33,580 nucleotides of DNA from Hepatocystis sp. ex Piliocolobus tephrosceles (lineage: Eukaryota > Apicomplexa > Aconoidasida > Haemosporida > Plasmodiidae), in NCBI GenBank assembly GCA_902459845.2, contig CABPSV020000076.1:1-33580 (forward strand). Reading direction: 5' to 3'. A program made the translations under genes and the position numbers. Positions 20,769 to 31,376 of this stretch are shown here, one piece after another (the stretch's first letter is position 1; every line of letters begins with the position of its first letter). Under the pieces are notes generated by a model. That model was not told the origin of the DNA. It searched no databases and was given only the letters and a program-made list of their open reading frames with translations.

Positions 20769-23700
20769 CTACTCATAGATCCTTTTTTTAAGAACATATA
20801 TGCCATTTCGGCAGAATTGAAAGCTATTATACAAAGTGGGCTTACGGAAAGATATTTTGGTATTGAACATGTAGTATTAATTTATGTAACATATTTTGTA
20901 TTTTTAGTTTCTTGTTATTTGTCGAGAAAAAGCTTTTCCGACAAATTTATTAATTCAATAAAAGTAATAAAGGATGTTTCAATTTTGTTACTTTCTTTCA
21001 TAAGTTTGAAGTATTTAGGAAAGGACAACACTTTAAGTATTAATTTACTACATTTATACAACATAATACAGGTGTGTGTATTTTTGGAGAAATTAAAAAA
21101 AACAATTGATTTTAAGAGTAAGTGTTCAAAGAAAGATAACAAAATAGTAATTAAATATGAGTTAAATAATGAAAATGAATCGATGGTTACACGTGAATTA
21201 CAATTAATAGGAGAGACAGCTATTCATTTACAAAAAATTGCAAAGAACATTACAAAACATAAAGAAGTTATGGAAGATAGTGATAAAATATTAAAAGAAA
21301 AGGAACTTATAGATAGTATTGAACAAAAAGAAAAAGAAGAAGAAGAATATATGAAAAAATTGAATAAAGCAAAAAAAAATAAAAATAATCAGAATGTAAA
21401 AGCAAAAGTAAATAATACTGCTTGGATATTTTTTTTATTATCACAAACTTTTTATGTATTCTTTTATTATTTTATGTGCAATATTATAAATAATTCTTTG
21501 GTTATAAGATTATATTTAACATTACAATTATTTACAAATTTGATTTGTGTTTCCACATATCTTTATAAGGATAATTCAAATTTTAAATTATTCAAACAGT
21601 TAGTAGAGGCACTTAATATAGCCTATTTATTTGGGATCAGTTTATTTTTAACAAAAATAATATACTCATCATATAATAACTCTGAAATAATGAACAAATT
21701 TCTTATCATTTGTAATGCTCTCATTGTGCATTATGGATATATGGCATTTGTTAGATATATATATATCTATTATAAGCAGTTCAGACCCGCTCTATTTTCT
21801 TTTATATTGTTTTTTCATATCTTTGCTATAGTTGGATTAATAAAGGTGTATTTCCACAGCTACGGAAAATCTTTACTAATTCAGGTGAGTCTCATGATTA
21901 CTTGTCCCTTTTCCCCTTTGTTTATTTGTTTATACATATATACAAATGCATATATATACACAAATGCATATATATATATATATGCATGTCCCCCACTCAT
22001 TCCTCATTCTCCATTCCTCTTTTTTTTTTGTTTTTTTTTTTTTTTTTTTTAGTGTATAACACTTTACCTTCTAAATGGATTTGGAATAACATTTGGTGCA
22101 CATCGTATGTGGTCTCATAGGGCATTCAAAGCTAATATATTTGTAGAAGCGTTTTTTTTATTATTAAACAGTATTGCTAATCAAGGCAGTGTAATAACAT
22201 GGTCTAGAAATCATCGTCTTCATCACAAATATAGTGATACGAAATATGATCCTCATAACATTACTTATGGTTTTTTTTATAGTCATGTTGGTTGGTTATT
22301 ATATCAAAAAACTAAATATGTAAGAGAAAAGGAAAAGGAAATATATGTAGATGATTTATTTAAAAAAAAGATGTTAGTAATACAGCATAAATTAGATCCT
22401 TATTTTAATCTTTTTTGTTGTTTTATTTTACCAAGTATATATACCTATTTTATGTATAACAGTTTTTGGGATGGCTTCTTTATTTTAGGAGCACTTCGAT
22501 GGATTATAACATTACACGCTACTTGGAGTATTAATAGTGTTTCGCATTCTATTGGACATAGGCCATATAATAGTGATATAAGACCAGCAGACAATATATT
22601 CACTTCTGCTATTGCATTAGGTGAAGGTGCTCACAATTATCATCATGTGTTTCCTTATTGTTATGCTATGAATGAAAACTTTTACATTTTTAGCATCAAT
22701 CCAACAAAACATGTTATAAATTGTTTATATTATTTGGGATTAGTATGGGATTTAAAATCAGCTCAGCATATTTGTAAAGCAGTTAGATTAAGAGAAAAAC
22801 AAAAAATAGAAAAAAGAAATAAAATGTTAAGTGATAATATAAAAAAAGAAATCATGAAAAAAGAAGATACTGGTTATATAACAGAGTTAATGAATTCACT
22901 CAAATCGTTTTGTAATGATTATTTAAACATTTCCACTTTTAGATATATTTTATATTTATTTAGAGATATAACAATTATGCTTACTATATTGTTAATTCAT
23001 ATATGTTACTGTTATTATAAATATGAAAAGAAACAGGGATTAAATATTAATTTTGACAATATAATGATAAAACCATATACTAATAATATGTATCTATCTA
23101 TCTTTAGTTTTATATTTTTTCATATTATTTTATATGCCTTGCCAATGGGAACGATGTTTACAAGTCTTTATTCAATTGTGTATGATTGTAGAAAAGGGTT
23201 ATTATATAAAAACAATTTACTTAATAATATAATTGGCTCTGTTATATCATCTTTTATTTTATTACCTTATAGTTCAGAAAAAGCACCAAAATCATTATTG
23301 ACAGCATTAGATGAAGATATTTTAAAAATATTAAAAGGACCTATTTATGTTGATATATATTCAGTAATATTTTTACTATTTGTAGGGATATATGGACTAA
23401 TTATACATATAATGGGATTTTTTTATTTCTCATTATTTTTCTTAGCACCTTATATAGTATTTAATACATGGCTATATGTCTATAAGTATTTATTAAGAAA
23501 ATTACCTTGTTTAAATATAAACATCAATTCAAATAATATTGATATAAGTGTTTTGAATTATTTTGCCGTCCAATCTTTACTTGAATGGAAAAAAAATAAC
23601 TCTATTTATCAAAGTAAAACAAGAATATATAACATTATCTTTTCTTTTATAAATTGGGTACATCACCATTTATGTTATACACATGTTGTAGAGTATATAA

Positions 23701-23819
23701 ATTCGAAGATACCTAGTTATAGAACAAAAGAAATATACAAGCATTTTGACAAAACCTTAGATCAGTATTCTTTTATGTTAAATGAAAATTTTCTTGAAAC
23801 ATTGAAGCAATTTTTATAA
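20766..23819 (+). CDS. SCD: Stearoyl-CoA delta-9 desaturase, enlarged Plasmodium form
   Basis: Exons 20766-21884 and 22053-23819 (GTGAGT donor, T-rich acceptor, phase 0) give 961 residues, far more than the roughly 360 of animal SCD1 but in line with the large Plasmodium enzyme as I remember it. The catalytic core spans about residues 340-600. The three histidine boxes are HRMWSH (390-395), HRLHH (427-431) and HNYHH (567-571); the extra ligand region NSVSH (534-538) is present too. These bind the di-iron centre that puts a cis-9 double bond into stearoyl-CoA in the ER membrane, using electrons from cytochrome b5; no b5 domain is fused here. The N-terminal 340 residues hold about eight hydrophobic segments split by a charged Lys/Glu stretch (about 172-205). 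The C-terminal 300 add more membrane segments. Exon 1 read through the intron ends in poly-Phe and a stop. Confidence 0.95.
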
Positions 23820-24487
23820 GCTTTAGATATAGCGAGTTAATACGTACAAGGACATGTAATTATGTATGTACATGTTCACGCGTACAAAATTACCCTATTT
23901 TTTTAAGAACAAGTTTTCAAAACATAAACATATTGTAACAACAAAAAAAAAAAAAAAAAAGAAAAAAAATAATGGCTATAATTATTAAAACATGATTTTT
24001 TTTTTTTTTTTTTTTTTGTACATTATACATATATGATTACAATATATTGGTCATCTTGTCTTTTCACTTTTTCTTTTATTCACCTACTGCTGTTTATCCA
24101 TTTATTTATGAATTGTTCACCCATCCGTTCATTCATTCATTTTTTAATCAATTTGTATATATATACAAATTGAAAAACGTATGACAAGTTATTATACAAA
24201 CATATCATGTTTTACTTTTTTTTATAATATAATAAGTTTTTTATTCATTTTAAAAATAACAAATATTCAAAACGTTAAAAAAAACAAAAACAAAAACAAA
24301 CACATTAACTTATTAACTTGTTAACACATTTGCGCATTAACATATATATTAACATATATAAAATTATTATCACTATTATGTATGTATATATATTTATAAA
24401 CAATTATAGAGGGGGATAAAGCAAACCACACGTGGGTGAACGCTTTGTAAAAGTTTGTTTTCCCTTTTCCCTCGTTCCTTATTCCTT

Positions 24488-24518
<31 letters not shown>

Positions 24519-24680
24519 GTACCTTTAAGGGCACCGTTTTGCAACACGGCCATGCTCTTCAAATTCAACCAATACCAAAACAAGCCTCTGTAACTGTTTT
24601 AAAACTTTTCGATATATATATATATTTATTACTTTTAATAGAAATTTGCACAAATACAATTGTTTTTATTTTATTTTTTT
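23820..24680. other. 0.86-kb spacer between convergent SCD and DENN-MORN genes
   Basis: It contains A and T runs near 23941-24018 and an AT-rich part, then two GC-richer structured islands at 24410-24450 and 24521-24605 (annotated separately). As the tail-to-tail spacer it should hold both polyadenylation regions. No complete protein gene is seen. Confidence 0.7.
24410..24605. ncRNA. Possible structured RNA (or small unrecognised exons) between convergent genes
   Basis: Island 1 (24410-24450) can fold with AAAGC (24418-24422) pairing GCTTT (24442-24446) around an inner CCA/TGG. Island 2 contains a continuous nine-pair stem: GGGCA+CCGT (24529-24537) with ACGG (24546-24549) and TGCTC (24553-24557), loop TTTGCAAC and a 3-nt CCA bulge. 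Both are much richer in G+C than anything else in the spacer. As a rival reading, island 2 encodes a complex peptide on the + strand (GTVLQHGHALQIQPIPKQAS) after a TTTAAG acceptor-like site, with a donor-like GTAACTG at 24589, so it could be an internal exon of a gene I cannot assemble. Strand and ends are undetermined. Confidence 0.3.
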
Positions 24681-27600
24681 TTAAAGATAATTACATATAA
24701 AATATAAAATATGCCTATATTGGAAAAATGATTGATTAATTAAAAAATTATTGAGTTTTTTTTCAGAAAAAGAAACAGAGGATGACTCCGATAATGATGA
24801 CAGATACTCTCGTTTTGTTTTATAATTAGTTATATGTTCTGGTAAAATTTTCTCTTTTTTAATTAATTTATCATAATTAAAATGAACAATATATAAATTA
24901 TCCCCTTCATATAAAATACCATAGCCATGTTTCATTCCTCTATACCAATACCCTTCATACCGATTTATATCTTCATAAACATATATACCATATCCATGTT
25001 TCATACCTAAACAAAAATTTCCATCGTAATTTTCTTTTTTTTTTTTTCTATTACATATTATACTTAACCCTTTTCTATGAGGAAGTAAATAAAGTTTTTT
25101 TTTTCGCAAATATTCAAAAACATCTTTATTTTTTTCCTTTTTGTATTCCATGTTGTATATCCAATTATTATCTAATATATCAAAATAAAATTTTAAAATT
25201 TTTGTTTCTTTCTTTTTTAAAAAATTTGAAACTTTTTTTTTTAACTCGTCATTTTCTTCGTCATTTTCTTCGTCATTTTCTTCGTCACCTTTTTCGTCAC
25301 ATTTTTCGTCACTTTTTTCGACACCTTTTTCGACACTTTTTTCGACACCTTTTTCACCATATTTTTCACCACTTTTTTCGCCACATTTTTCACCACTTTT
25401 TTCGCCACATTTTTCACCACTTTTTTCACCGCTTTTTTCACCACTTTTTTCACCGCTTTTTTCACCACTTTTTTGCTCATTCCTTGTACCATCAGACAAC
25501 CCATTTTCCGATAAAGATACCATATTATATGTTTCCTTTTTTTGAACTAAAACTAAATTAATTACTTTATGTTTTTTTTCATCACCCAAATTATTACAGC
25601 TCTTTTTTACAGTTTCTACATCGTCCATTTTTTTTTTATAGTCAATTGCAGAAGTGTTATCAGTTTTTTCCAAATAGGTATGATTACAATAGCTACTATT
25701 ATTTTGGCTATTACTTTGACTATTATTACTTGTTGATTCGCCATAAATTTTATTATCCATATTTAACTGGTTATTGGTATGTTCTGTTTGTATAGATTCA
25801 TTGTTCATGAAGTTTTGATCAACTAATCCAATTTGTTTTTCAATCAATATTTTTACATCAAATAACTGTTTATTTATACGATCTGCTAATGTAACATCGT
25901 CATCATCAATCGATAAGTTATAAAACTTTCTTTGTTCACTTGTTTCCATATCAGAAGAAAAAAAATAAAGTTTGCCTATGTATTTATCTTTATTTGGAAA
26001 TATAACAGTAAATTTTTTTTTTAAAACGAGTTCATCATTATACCACTTTCCTTCAATTGATAAGCTTTTGTTATTGGTAGTAGCAACTGTAGTGTTAGTA
26101 GCAACTGTAGTGGTAGTAGCAACTGTATTGGCAGTAGAAGTAACTGTAGTAGCAGTATATGGATCCGCAGTAGCAACGTTTACAGTTAAAATTCCATTTC
26201 CATTTTTTTTACCCTCTAAAAAAAAACCTTCAAATAATACTGAACCATTATTTTTGTCATTACAAGTATACGACAAGAATCCATATCCATGAGGTAACAT
26301 ATTTTTTATTTCTCCAGTATATATATATCCACTTTTATATAATATTTTTCCTTTCCCAATTAAATTATTATTTTTAAATATACCTATATATGTATTACTG
26401 TTAAAAAAAAGTTTACCATTACCATTAAAATAGCCATTTTCAAATTCCCCTTCATATTGATTTAAAAAATTATCAATATATAATCCAACACCATGAAAAA
26501 CATTATTTTTAAAATTTCCAAAATATTTAAATTTATTTTTATATAATAAATGACCTGATCCATTTATTTTATCATTTTCCCATTCTCCATGAAAAGTTAT
26601 ATTATATGTATAATATACAAAATCACCTATCCCTTCTCTACAATTTTTACTTGTATCATATGTACCATCATATATATATCCTTTTAATGATATTATTAAA
26701 ACGTGTTTTAAATTTTTACTTAATTCTTTTTGTTTTTTTTGCTCTCTTATTTTTTGTTCTCTTATTTTTTGTTCTCTTATTTTTTGTTCTCTTATTTTTT
26801 GTTCTCTTATTTTTTGTTTTTCCTCATCTCTTTCCTTTTTATCTTTATTTATTATTTTTTTTTCATTATCAATTTCGTGTTCATTTTCGTGTTCAATTTC
26901 GTGTTCAATTTCGTGTTCAATTTCGTGTTCATGTTCATGTTCATGTTCATGTTCATGTTCAGGTTCAGGTTCAGGTTCAAGTTCAGGTTCAGGTTCATGA
27001 TTAAGATTGGGACCTGAATCATCACCACTAACATAATCATTATCATAACTTACATTTTCTCTCAAGGTTTCATTTTTTTTCACAATTATTAACAACTCTC
27101 CAATAAATTTATAATCAATAAATTCAGCTCTATCAAATAGAATGTTATTTTTTTCTGCTATTTTTAAAAAGTGATTTAATTTTAAATCCTTTTTAATAAA
27201 TAAGTTATAATTTATACTACTTTCCCAAGATTTTAAAAAACTTTCATTATATTCTAGTTCATATTTTTCTTTTTTCTCTTTTTTACCTTCCTCATATATT
27301 TCTTTACTTAAAATAAAAAAGCAATTAAAATAATTGTGGAATGCGGTACGCAAAGCGTTAATATATGTCACTATCTCTTTTTTATTATCGTCATCATTAC
27401 CACTACCACTGCCACTACCACTACCACTGCCACTACCACTACCACTGCCATTATTCTTTAAAAAACCAATAAATCCTTTTTTTATATTTCCTTCTACACA
27501 ACCATTAGATTTATCATTTCCTTCTTTCATACTTATTCTTTTAACATCTATGATATTTATATCATTTTCATCATCTATATATTGCTCATTATGTAAGAAT

Positions 27601-29519
27601 ATATTTACTGTTGATTTAAGACATTCGTTTTTAGGTTCCTCATGTGTATTATATTCATTTATGTTATCAATCTGATGATTTATTGTTCCCTTTGTGGTAC
27701 TATCATTAATAACACCATTATTAATACTACTACTATTACCGCCCAAATCAAATAACTTACCATAAACCTTATTAAAATTACTAACAACATAGGATTTTTC
27801 ATATTGAAAAGGTATGCTTAAATAATTGGTAGCTGTAGGAGGAGTATTATTTATATTGTTACTATCATTACGTTTTGTATTCTTAAAAAAAAAAAGATAC
27901 GTAAAAAATGGTTTGAAAGATGAGTAAATATTTTTTAAATAATTATTTTCATATGTAGTTAAAGTTAATGAATTTATTAAATTGGTATCTTTTTGTATAA
28001 TTAAAATATCATCATCAATATTATACAAAATATTAACATCATCTTTTATATAATTATATACATCACTATAAACATTTGTTGAAATTAAATAATTTTTATC
28101 AAAAGTATATTCATTAAATAATTGTATATTATTTATATATAATAACAAAATATATTTTTCATGAAATAAAATTAATGGTAGTTTTAAATTTAACCATTCA
28201 CTAAATTTTTGTTCATAATTTTTTTTATTAAATCCTAAATTTATAATATCAGGTATAAATGACAAACATAATAATAATGTTAAATAAGCATTTGTTTTTG
28301 TTGAACTAACTAAAGCAATACTCTTTTCTAGTAATATTCCTTTCAATAATATTAATATATTTCTTATTTTTATATTTTTTATTTTTTCCATCATATTCTT
28401 TTCGAAATTAATAACATAATAATCTTCATAACTAGCTTCTTCAAAAAAAATATTAATCAAATCAAAATTCAGTAACTTTTCGAATAACTTATATTTATTA
28501 TGGTTCTCGTGGTTCTGTTCACGAGTGTTATATTTTGTACAGTCGTTACTCACATTGTTATCACTAACTTTTTCACTAACTTTGTCAGCGTCATTGTTAT
28601 GACCATTATTATGGTCGTCATTATGGTCATTATTATGGTCGTCATTATGGTCATTATTATGGTCGTCATTATGGCCATTATTATAGTCGTCATTACGACC
28701 ATTATCACCTCTTATCTCATCTGTATGCATCAGAAAATAATTCATAACTGAATAAAACTTTGCATATATCAAATCAAAATATGGAACCTGACTTATTACA
28801 ATTACCTGTTTATAACTATCATTCTCAACATAATCCATTGTAACTATGTAATACCTATTACCACTCTGTCCATACATAATATTATATTCTTTATTATTAC
28901 TATTAATTTTATTATTAAAATTATTTACAACATTTTCAGGATCGATTTCTTTAAATAAATACATTCTTTCTAAAATTAAAATTTTTATATCATCGATCCA
29001 ATTTCCTTCATATCTGTACCATATATTAAATGGGGTTACACTTATTTTATTTTTTTTTTTTTCATTTTTAAATAAAACTTCTTCATGTATATTAATAATG
29101 TTGGGGTAAATATACTCAATGCTCACCTCGCCTTTCTTTTCGTTAATGTTTCGGTTTTCGTCTTCATTTTTATTTTCATTTTTGTTTTCACTTGCGCTCC
29201 CATTCCCGTTTGCACTCCCGTTTTCTTTCTCTCTTTTTTGTTTTTTTAAAATTACAACACAACATATATAACTTCCACACTTAGTAGGATCAAATAACAT
29301 TTTTATTTTTTTATGTTTTTTAAATAGTGGTTCGATTTTATAACCATCTTTTTTATTTTCTTCTAACTGATCATCCATCTTTTTATATTTTTCAAAAAAA
29401 TTTGACATGTCATCGCCATTTAATATTACAGTTTCTACATTTTCATCCAAGTTTTGTTCGCTATTGCTTTTTATTTGGTAAGTTGCAATTATTTTTTTTT
29501 TACTTTGGCTGTTATCCAT
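24681..29519 (-). CDS. AVL9-type DENN domain plus MORN repeat protein
   Basis: A single 1612-residue frame. Residues about 60-560 read as a DENN module of the AVL9 type: KQVIVISQVPYFDLIYAKF (about 233-251) fits the upstream part, ILLKGILLEKSIALVSSTKT (about 384-403) with LTLLLCLSFIPDI fits the central LLLEKRVLF...LLSLIPG pattern, and LPLILFHEKYILLLYINNIQ followed by DDILIIQKD and LTLTT fits the downstream part. Seven MORN repeats follow (about 945-1112; for example YEGEFENGYFNGNGKLFF), a degenerate eighth, and two more at 1497-1540 (GMKHGYGI twice). Low-complexity cassettes separate the parts: His/Asn/Asp (about 277-310), Gly-Ser (690-707), Glu-Pro/Glu-His (840-880), REQKI x5 (902-925), Thr/Val (1117-1147) and EKSG-like (1347-1427). 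DENN proteins act as Rab exchange factors; MORN repeats tether to membranes or the cytoskeleton. Function is inferred. CTATACAG just before the ATG suggests a 5'-UTR intron. Confidence 0.88.
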   Translation of the reverse strand: MDNSQSKKKIIATYQIKSNSEQNLDENVETVILNGDDMSNFFEKYKKMDDQLEENKKDGYKIEPLFKKHKKIKMLFDPTKCGSYICCVVILKKQKREKENGSANGNGSASENKNENKNEDENRNINEKKGEVSIEYIYPNIINIHEEVLFKNEKKKNKISVTPFNIWYRYEGNWIDDIKILILERMYLFKEIDPENVVNNFNNKINSNNKEYNIMYGQSGNRYYIVTMDYVENDSYKQVIVISQVPYFDLIYAKFYSVMNYFLMHTDEIRGDNGRNDDYNNGHNDDHNNDHNDDHNNDHNDDHNNGHNNDADKVSEKVSDNNVSNDCTKYNTREQNHENHNKYKLFEKLLNFDLINIFFEEASYEDYYVINFEKNMMEKIKNIKIRNILILLKGILLEKSIALVSSTKTNAYLTLLLCLSFIPDIINLGFNKKNYEQKFSEWLNLKLPLILFHEKYILLLYINNIQLFNEYTFDKNYLISTNVYSDVYNYIKDDVNILYNIDDDILIIQKDTNLINSLTLTTYENNYLKNIYSSFKPFFTYLFFFKNTKRNDSNNINNTPPTATNYLSIPFQYEKSYVVSNFNKVYGKLFDLGGNSSSINNGVINDSTTKGTINHQIDNINEYNTHEEPKNECLKSTVNIFLHNEQYIDDENDINIIDVKRISMKEGNDKSNGCVEGNIKKGFIGFLKNNGSGSGSGSGSGSGSGSGNDDDNKKEIVTYINALRTAFHNYFNCFFILSKEIYEEGKKEKKEKYELEYNESFLKSWESSINYNLFIKKDLKLNHFLKIAEKNNILFDRAEFIDYKFIGELLIIVKKNETLRENVSYDNDYVSGDDSGPNLNHEPEPELEPEPEPEHEHEHEHEHEHEIEHEIEHEIEHENEHEIDNEKKIINKDKKERDEEKQKIREQKIREQKIREQKIREQKIREQKKQKELSKNLKHVLIISLKGYIYDGTYDTSKNCREGIGDFVYYTYNITFHGEWENDKINGSGHLLYKNKFKYFGNFKNNVFHGVGLYIDNFLNQYEGEFENGYFNGNGKLFFNSNTYIGIFKNNNLIGKGKILYKSGYIYTGEIKNMLPHGYGFLSYTCNDKNNGSVLFEGFFLEGKKNGNGILTVNVATADPYTATTVTSTANTVATTTTVATNTTVATTNNKSLSIEGKWYNDELVLKKKFTVIFPNKDKYIGKLYFFSSDMETSEQRKFYNLSIDDDDVTLADRINKQLFDVKILIEKQIGLVDQNFMNNESIQTEHTNNQLNMDNKIYGESTSNNSQSNSQNNSSYCNHTYLEKTDNTSAIDYKKKMDDVETVKKSCNNLGDEKKHKVINLVLVQKKETYNMVSLSENGLSDGTRNEQKSGEKSGEKSGEKSGEKSGEKCGEKSGEKCGEKSGEKYGEKGVEKSVEKGVEKSDEKCDEKGDEENDEENDEENDELKKKVSNFLKKKETKILKFYFDILDNNWIYNMEYKKEKNKDVFEYLRKKKLYLLPHRKGLSIICNRKKKKENYDGNFCLGMKHGYGIYVYEDINRYEGYWYRGMKHGYGILYEGDNLYIVHFNYDKLIKKEKILPEHITNYKTKREYLSSLSESSSVSFSEKKLNNFLINQSFFQYRHILYFICNYL
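25243..25472. repeat. 12-bp coding tandem repeat (EKSG-like units)
   Basis: About 19 four-codon units on the minus strand, encoding EKSG, EKCG, EKYG, EKGV, EKSD, EKCD and EEND variants in the DENN-MORN gene. The clean EKSG end is upstream in the protein and the acidic EEND end downstream, so the array drifts along its length. The complementary strand is also open and gives a His/Phe/Arg-rich artefact. Confidence 0.9.
26745..27000. repeat. Coding repeats: REQKI pentads and EP/EH dipeptides
   Basis: Minus-strand coding. From about 27000 down there are Glu-Pro, then Glu-His, then EIEH/ENEH units (6- and 12-bp repeats). After an acidic spacer, five REQKI copies of 15 bp follow (26745-26815), directly before the MORN array. 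Opposite-strand frames here are artefacts of the repeat. Confidence 0.9.
27402..27452. repeat. Gly-Ser dipeptide coding repeat
   Basis: Minus-strand GGC/GGT-AGT-type repeat giving (GS)7-8 plus GN, one of the few GC-rich patches of the window. It probably forms a flexible linker between the DENN module and the middle of the protein. Confidence 0.9.
28596..28690. repeat. HNDD/HNND coding repeat
   Basis: Minus-strand 12-bp units encoding HNDD, HNND and HNNG, inserted within the DENN module between its upstream and central parts. An insertion here is common in Plasmodium proteins, where repeats loop out of folded domains. Confidence 0.9.
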
Positions 29520-29630
29520 GCATCTGTATAGTAGTATAAAGCAAAAATAAAAAAAAAACAGTTATTATTTTAATAGGTACAACTAATTCATATGTAATAA
29601 GTATATGGAATTAAAAAAAAAAAAAAATTC

Positions 29631-29700
29631 AACGTAACGTAACGTAATGCAACGTAATACAACGTAATGCAACGTAATGCAACGTAATGCAACGTAACTA
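29631..29700. repeat. 10-bp AACGTAATGC tandem repeat
   Basis: Seven 10-bp units: aacgtaacgt, aacgtaatgc, aacgtaatac, then aacgtaatgc three times, then aacgtaacta. It starts about 110 bp upstream of the DENN-MORN start codon. Every unit keeps the CG-containing word AACGTAA. Confidence 0.92.
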
Positions 29701-29734
29701 TATATGTAGAGCGAAATTATAATTTTTGTTTTTG

Positions 29735-29826
29735 TTTCCTTTTAAATTTTTTTTTTAAATTTTCCTTTTAAATTTTCTTTTTAAATTCCCTTTTTAAATT
29801 TCCTTTTTAAATTTTCTTTTTAAATG
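29735..29826. repeat. About 15-bp TTTCCTTTTTAAA tandem repeat
   Basis: Six imperfect units of pyrimidine tract plus TTTAAAT, differing in the number of T and C (TTTCC, TTCCC, TTTTC). It is close to the previous repeat in the presumed promoter region. Confidence 0.85.
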
Positions 29827-30676
29827 TTAAATAAACAAATAAATATATTAATGTACATTTTGAAATGATTTCCCAACAAATGCTATTATATATACATATT
29901 ACGTACATATGTATGTACAATTATTGAGGATATGCGAATTTTAGTAAAGATAAAAAGTTTTATTACATATTCATAAGAGCTATTTTAGTTTATGTATAAG
30001 TTAAATAAAAAAAAAATGTTTTTTTTTTTTTTTTTACAAATGTTTGAATTATAACAATTTTGTGTATACATATGCATTTGGCATATTTTATATCAATATG
30101 TAACACTTTAATTAGAGTGAAGATTGTAAAAACTATACTATAGAACGTGATTTTTTTTTTTTTTTTTCTTCTTCACCCCTTTTTGATTACATTGATTATG
30201 AATTTTAAAAAAAAAAAAAAAAGTGTTTTTAATTATTATTCCATAACTTAAAAAAAAAGAACATCAGTACACAATAGTGCTAAAAACATATAACACTCAT
30301 AATGTATATATTATATACTTATTAAACACGCGTATTAATATGCACATGAACACGTCACATTCATATTTACACATGAATACATATCTATTATAAAAAAAGT
30401 CATAACATGTGAATCAAGTCAAATTAACCTTTTACCATTTGGATATAACATTTGTAATTTATTCTTCAATTTCTTCATAAATTGTATAATGTTTGTACGA
30501 AAAAAAAAAAAAAAAAAAAAAAAAGTCACATTTAATTTCCGTTTCTAATGTATATATATATATTTAATATCAGCATGCGAGTGTATAAGTTATTTTATTG
30601 CATTTGTTATGTTTTTCGTAGCATCAAACGTAAAGGAGCTAAGTCGATTATAATTTAATTACAAAAAAAAAAAAAA

Positions 30677-30707
<31 letters not shown>

Positions 30708-30846
30708 CAAATAATACAAAAAATTAAAAATATAAAGTAAGCGTTGCAAAAAAAAAGAAAAATCGCTTTGATCACAATAAACTGTTAATGATAAAAGAGT
30801 TAATTATATTGACAATACAATATACATATGTATACTTCAAAATTGA

Positions 30847-30848
<2 letters not shown>

Positions 30849-30882
<34 letters not shown>
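30849..30882. repeat. poly(dT) tract, 34 nt
   Basis: A homopolymer of 34 T on the + strand, about 1.3 kb upstream of the DENN-MORN gene. Confidence 0.9.
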
Positions 30883-30883
<1 letters not shown>

Positions 30884-31343
30884 ACGATTATAATTTCGCT
30901 CTAACGTTTAATTTTTTTTTTTGTTACATTTATCAGCTTTGTTGAAATATGTAAATGTGGACTGTTTAGAAAACTAATGTCACACATAAATATATTTGAT
31001 TTGCATTTAATGTCGAAACGTAAAGCTTCAATTTGAATTTATTTTTTTTCAAATAGTTTATACCATGATGAGAAAAAAAATAAATATGTATAAAGTGTCT
31101 ATGTACAAAGTGTCTAAATATGCACAAAATGTCAACATATATACATTTCTATTTAAACAATACGAAACTAATTAACATAATTAAAAATTAATTTTCAATA
31201 TAACAATGTGTAATTAAAAAAAAAAATTATCAAAATATGGTGTGTCATTGAAAATACTAAAAAAAAAAAAAAAAAAAAAGACAAAAAAAAAAAAAGAAAA
31301 AATATAATAATGCAAAAATTAATAGGATATTCATTAATCTTTT

Positions 31344-31376
<33 letters not shown>

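Noticed and set aside
24361..24570. Minus-strand gene starting MAVLQNGALKG
   Set aside because: The frame runs into the TA repeat and reaches a stop a few codons later; the splice sites around it are not consistent.
25202..25561. 119-residue + strand frame rich in His/Phe/Arg
   Set aside because: It is the complementary strand of the EKSG repeat in the DENN-MORN gene; tandem repeats in multiples of 3 keep opposite frames open.
26606..27046. Several overlapping frames opposite the REQKI and EP/EH repeats
   Set aside because: Artefacts of 6-, 12- and 15-bp coding repeats on the minus strand; they have no independent composition or start context.
27334..27675. 113-residue + frame with Leu-Pro repeats
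   Set aside because: Opposite strand of the Gly-Ser repeat in the DENN-MORN gene.
28500..28751. 83-residue Val/Ile/Met-rich + frame
   Set aside because: Opposite strand of the HNDD repeat.
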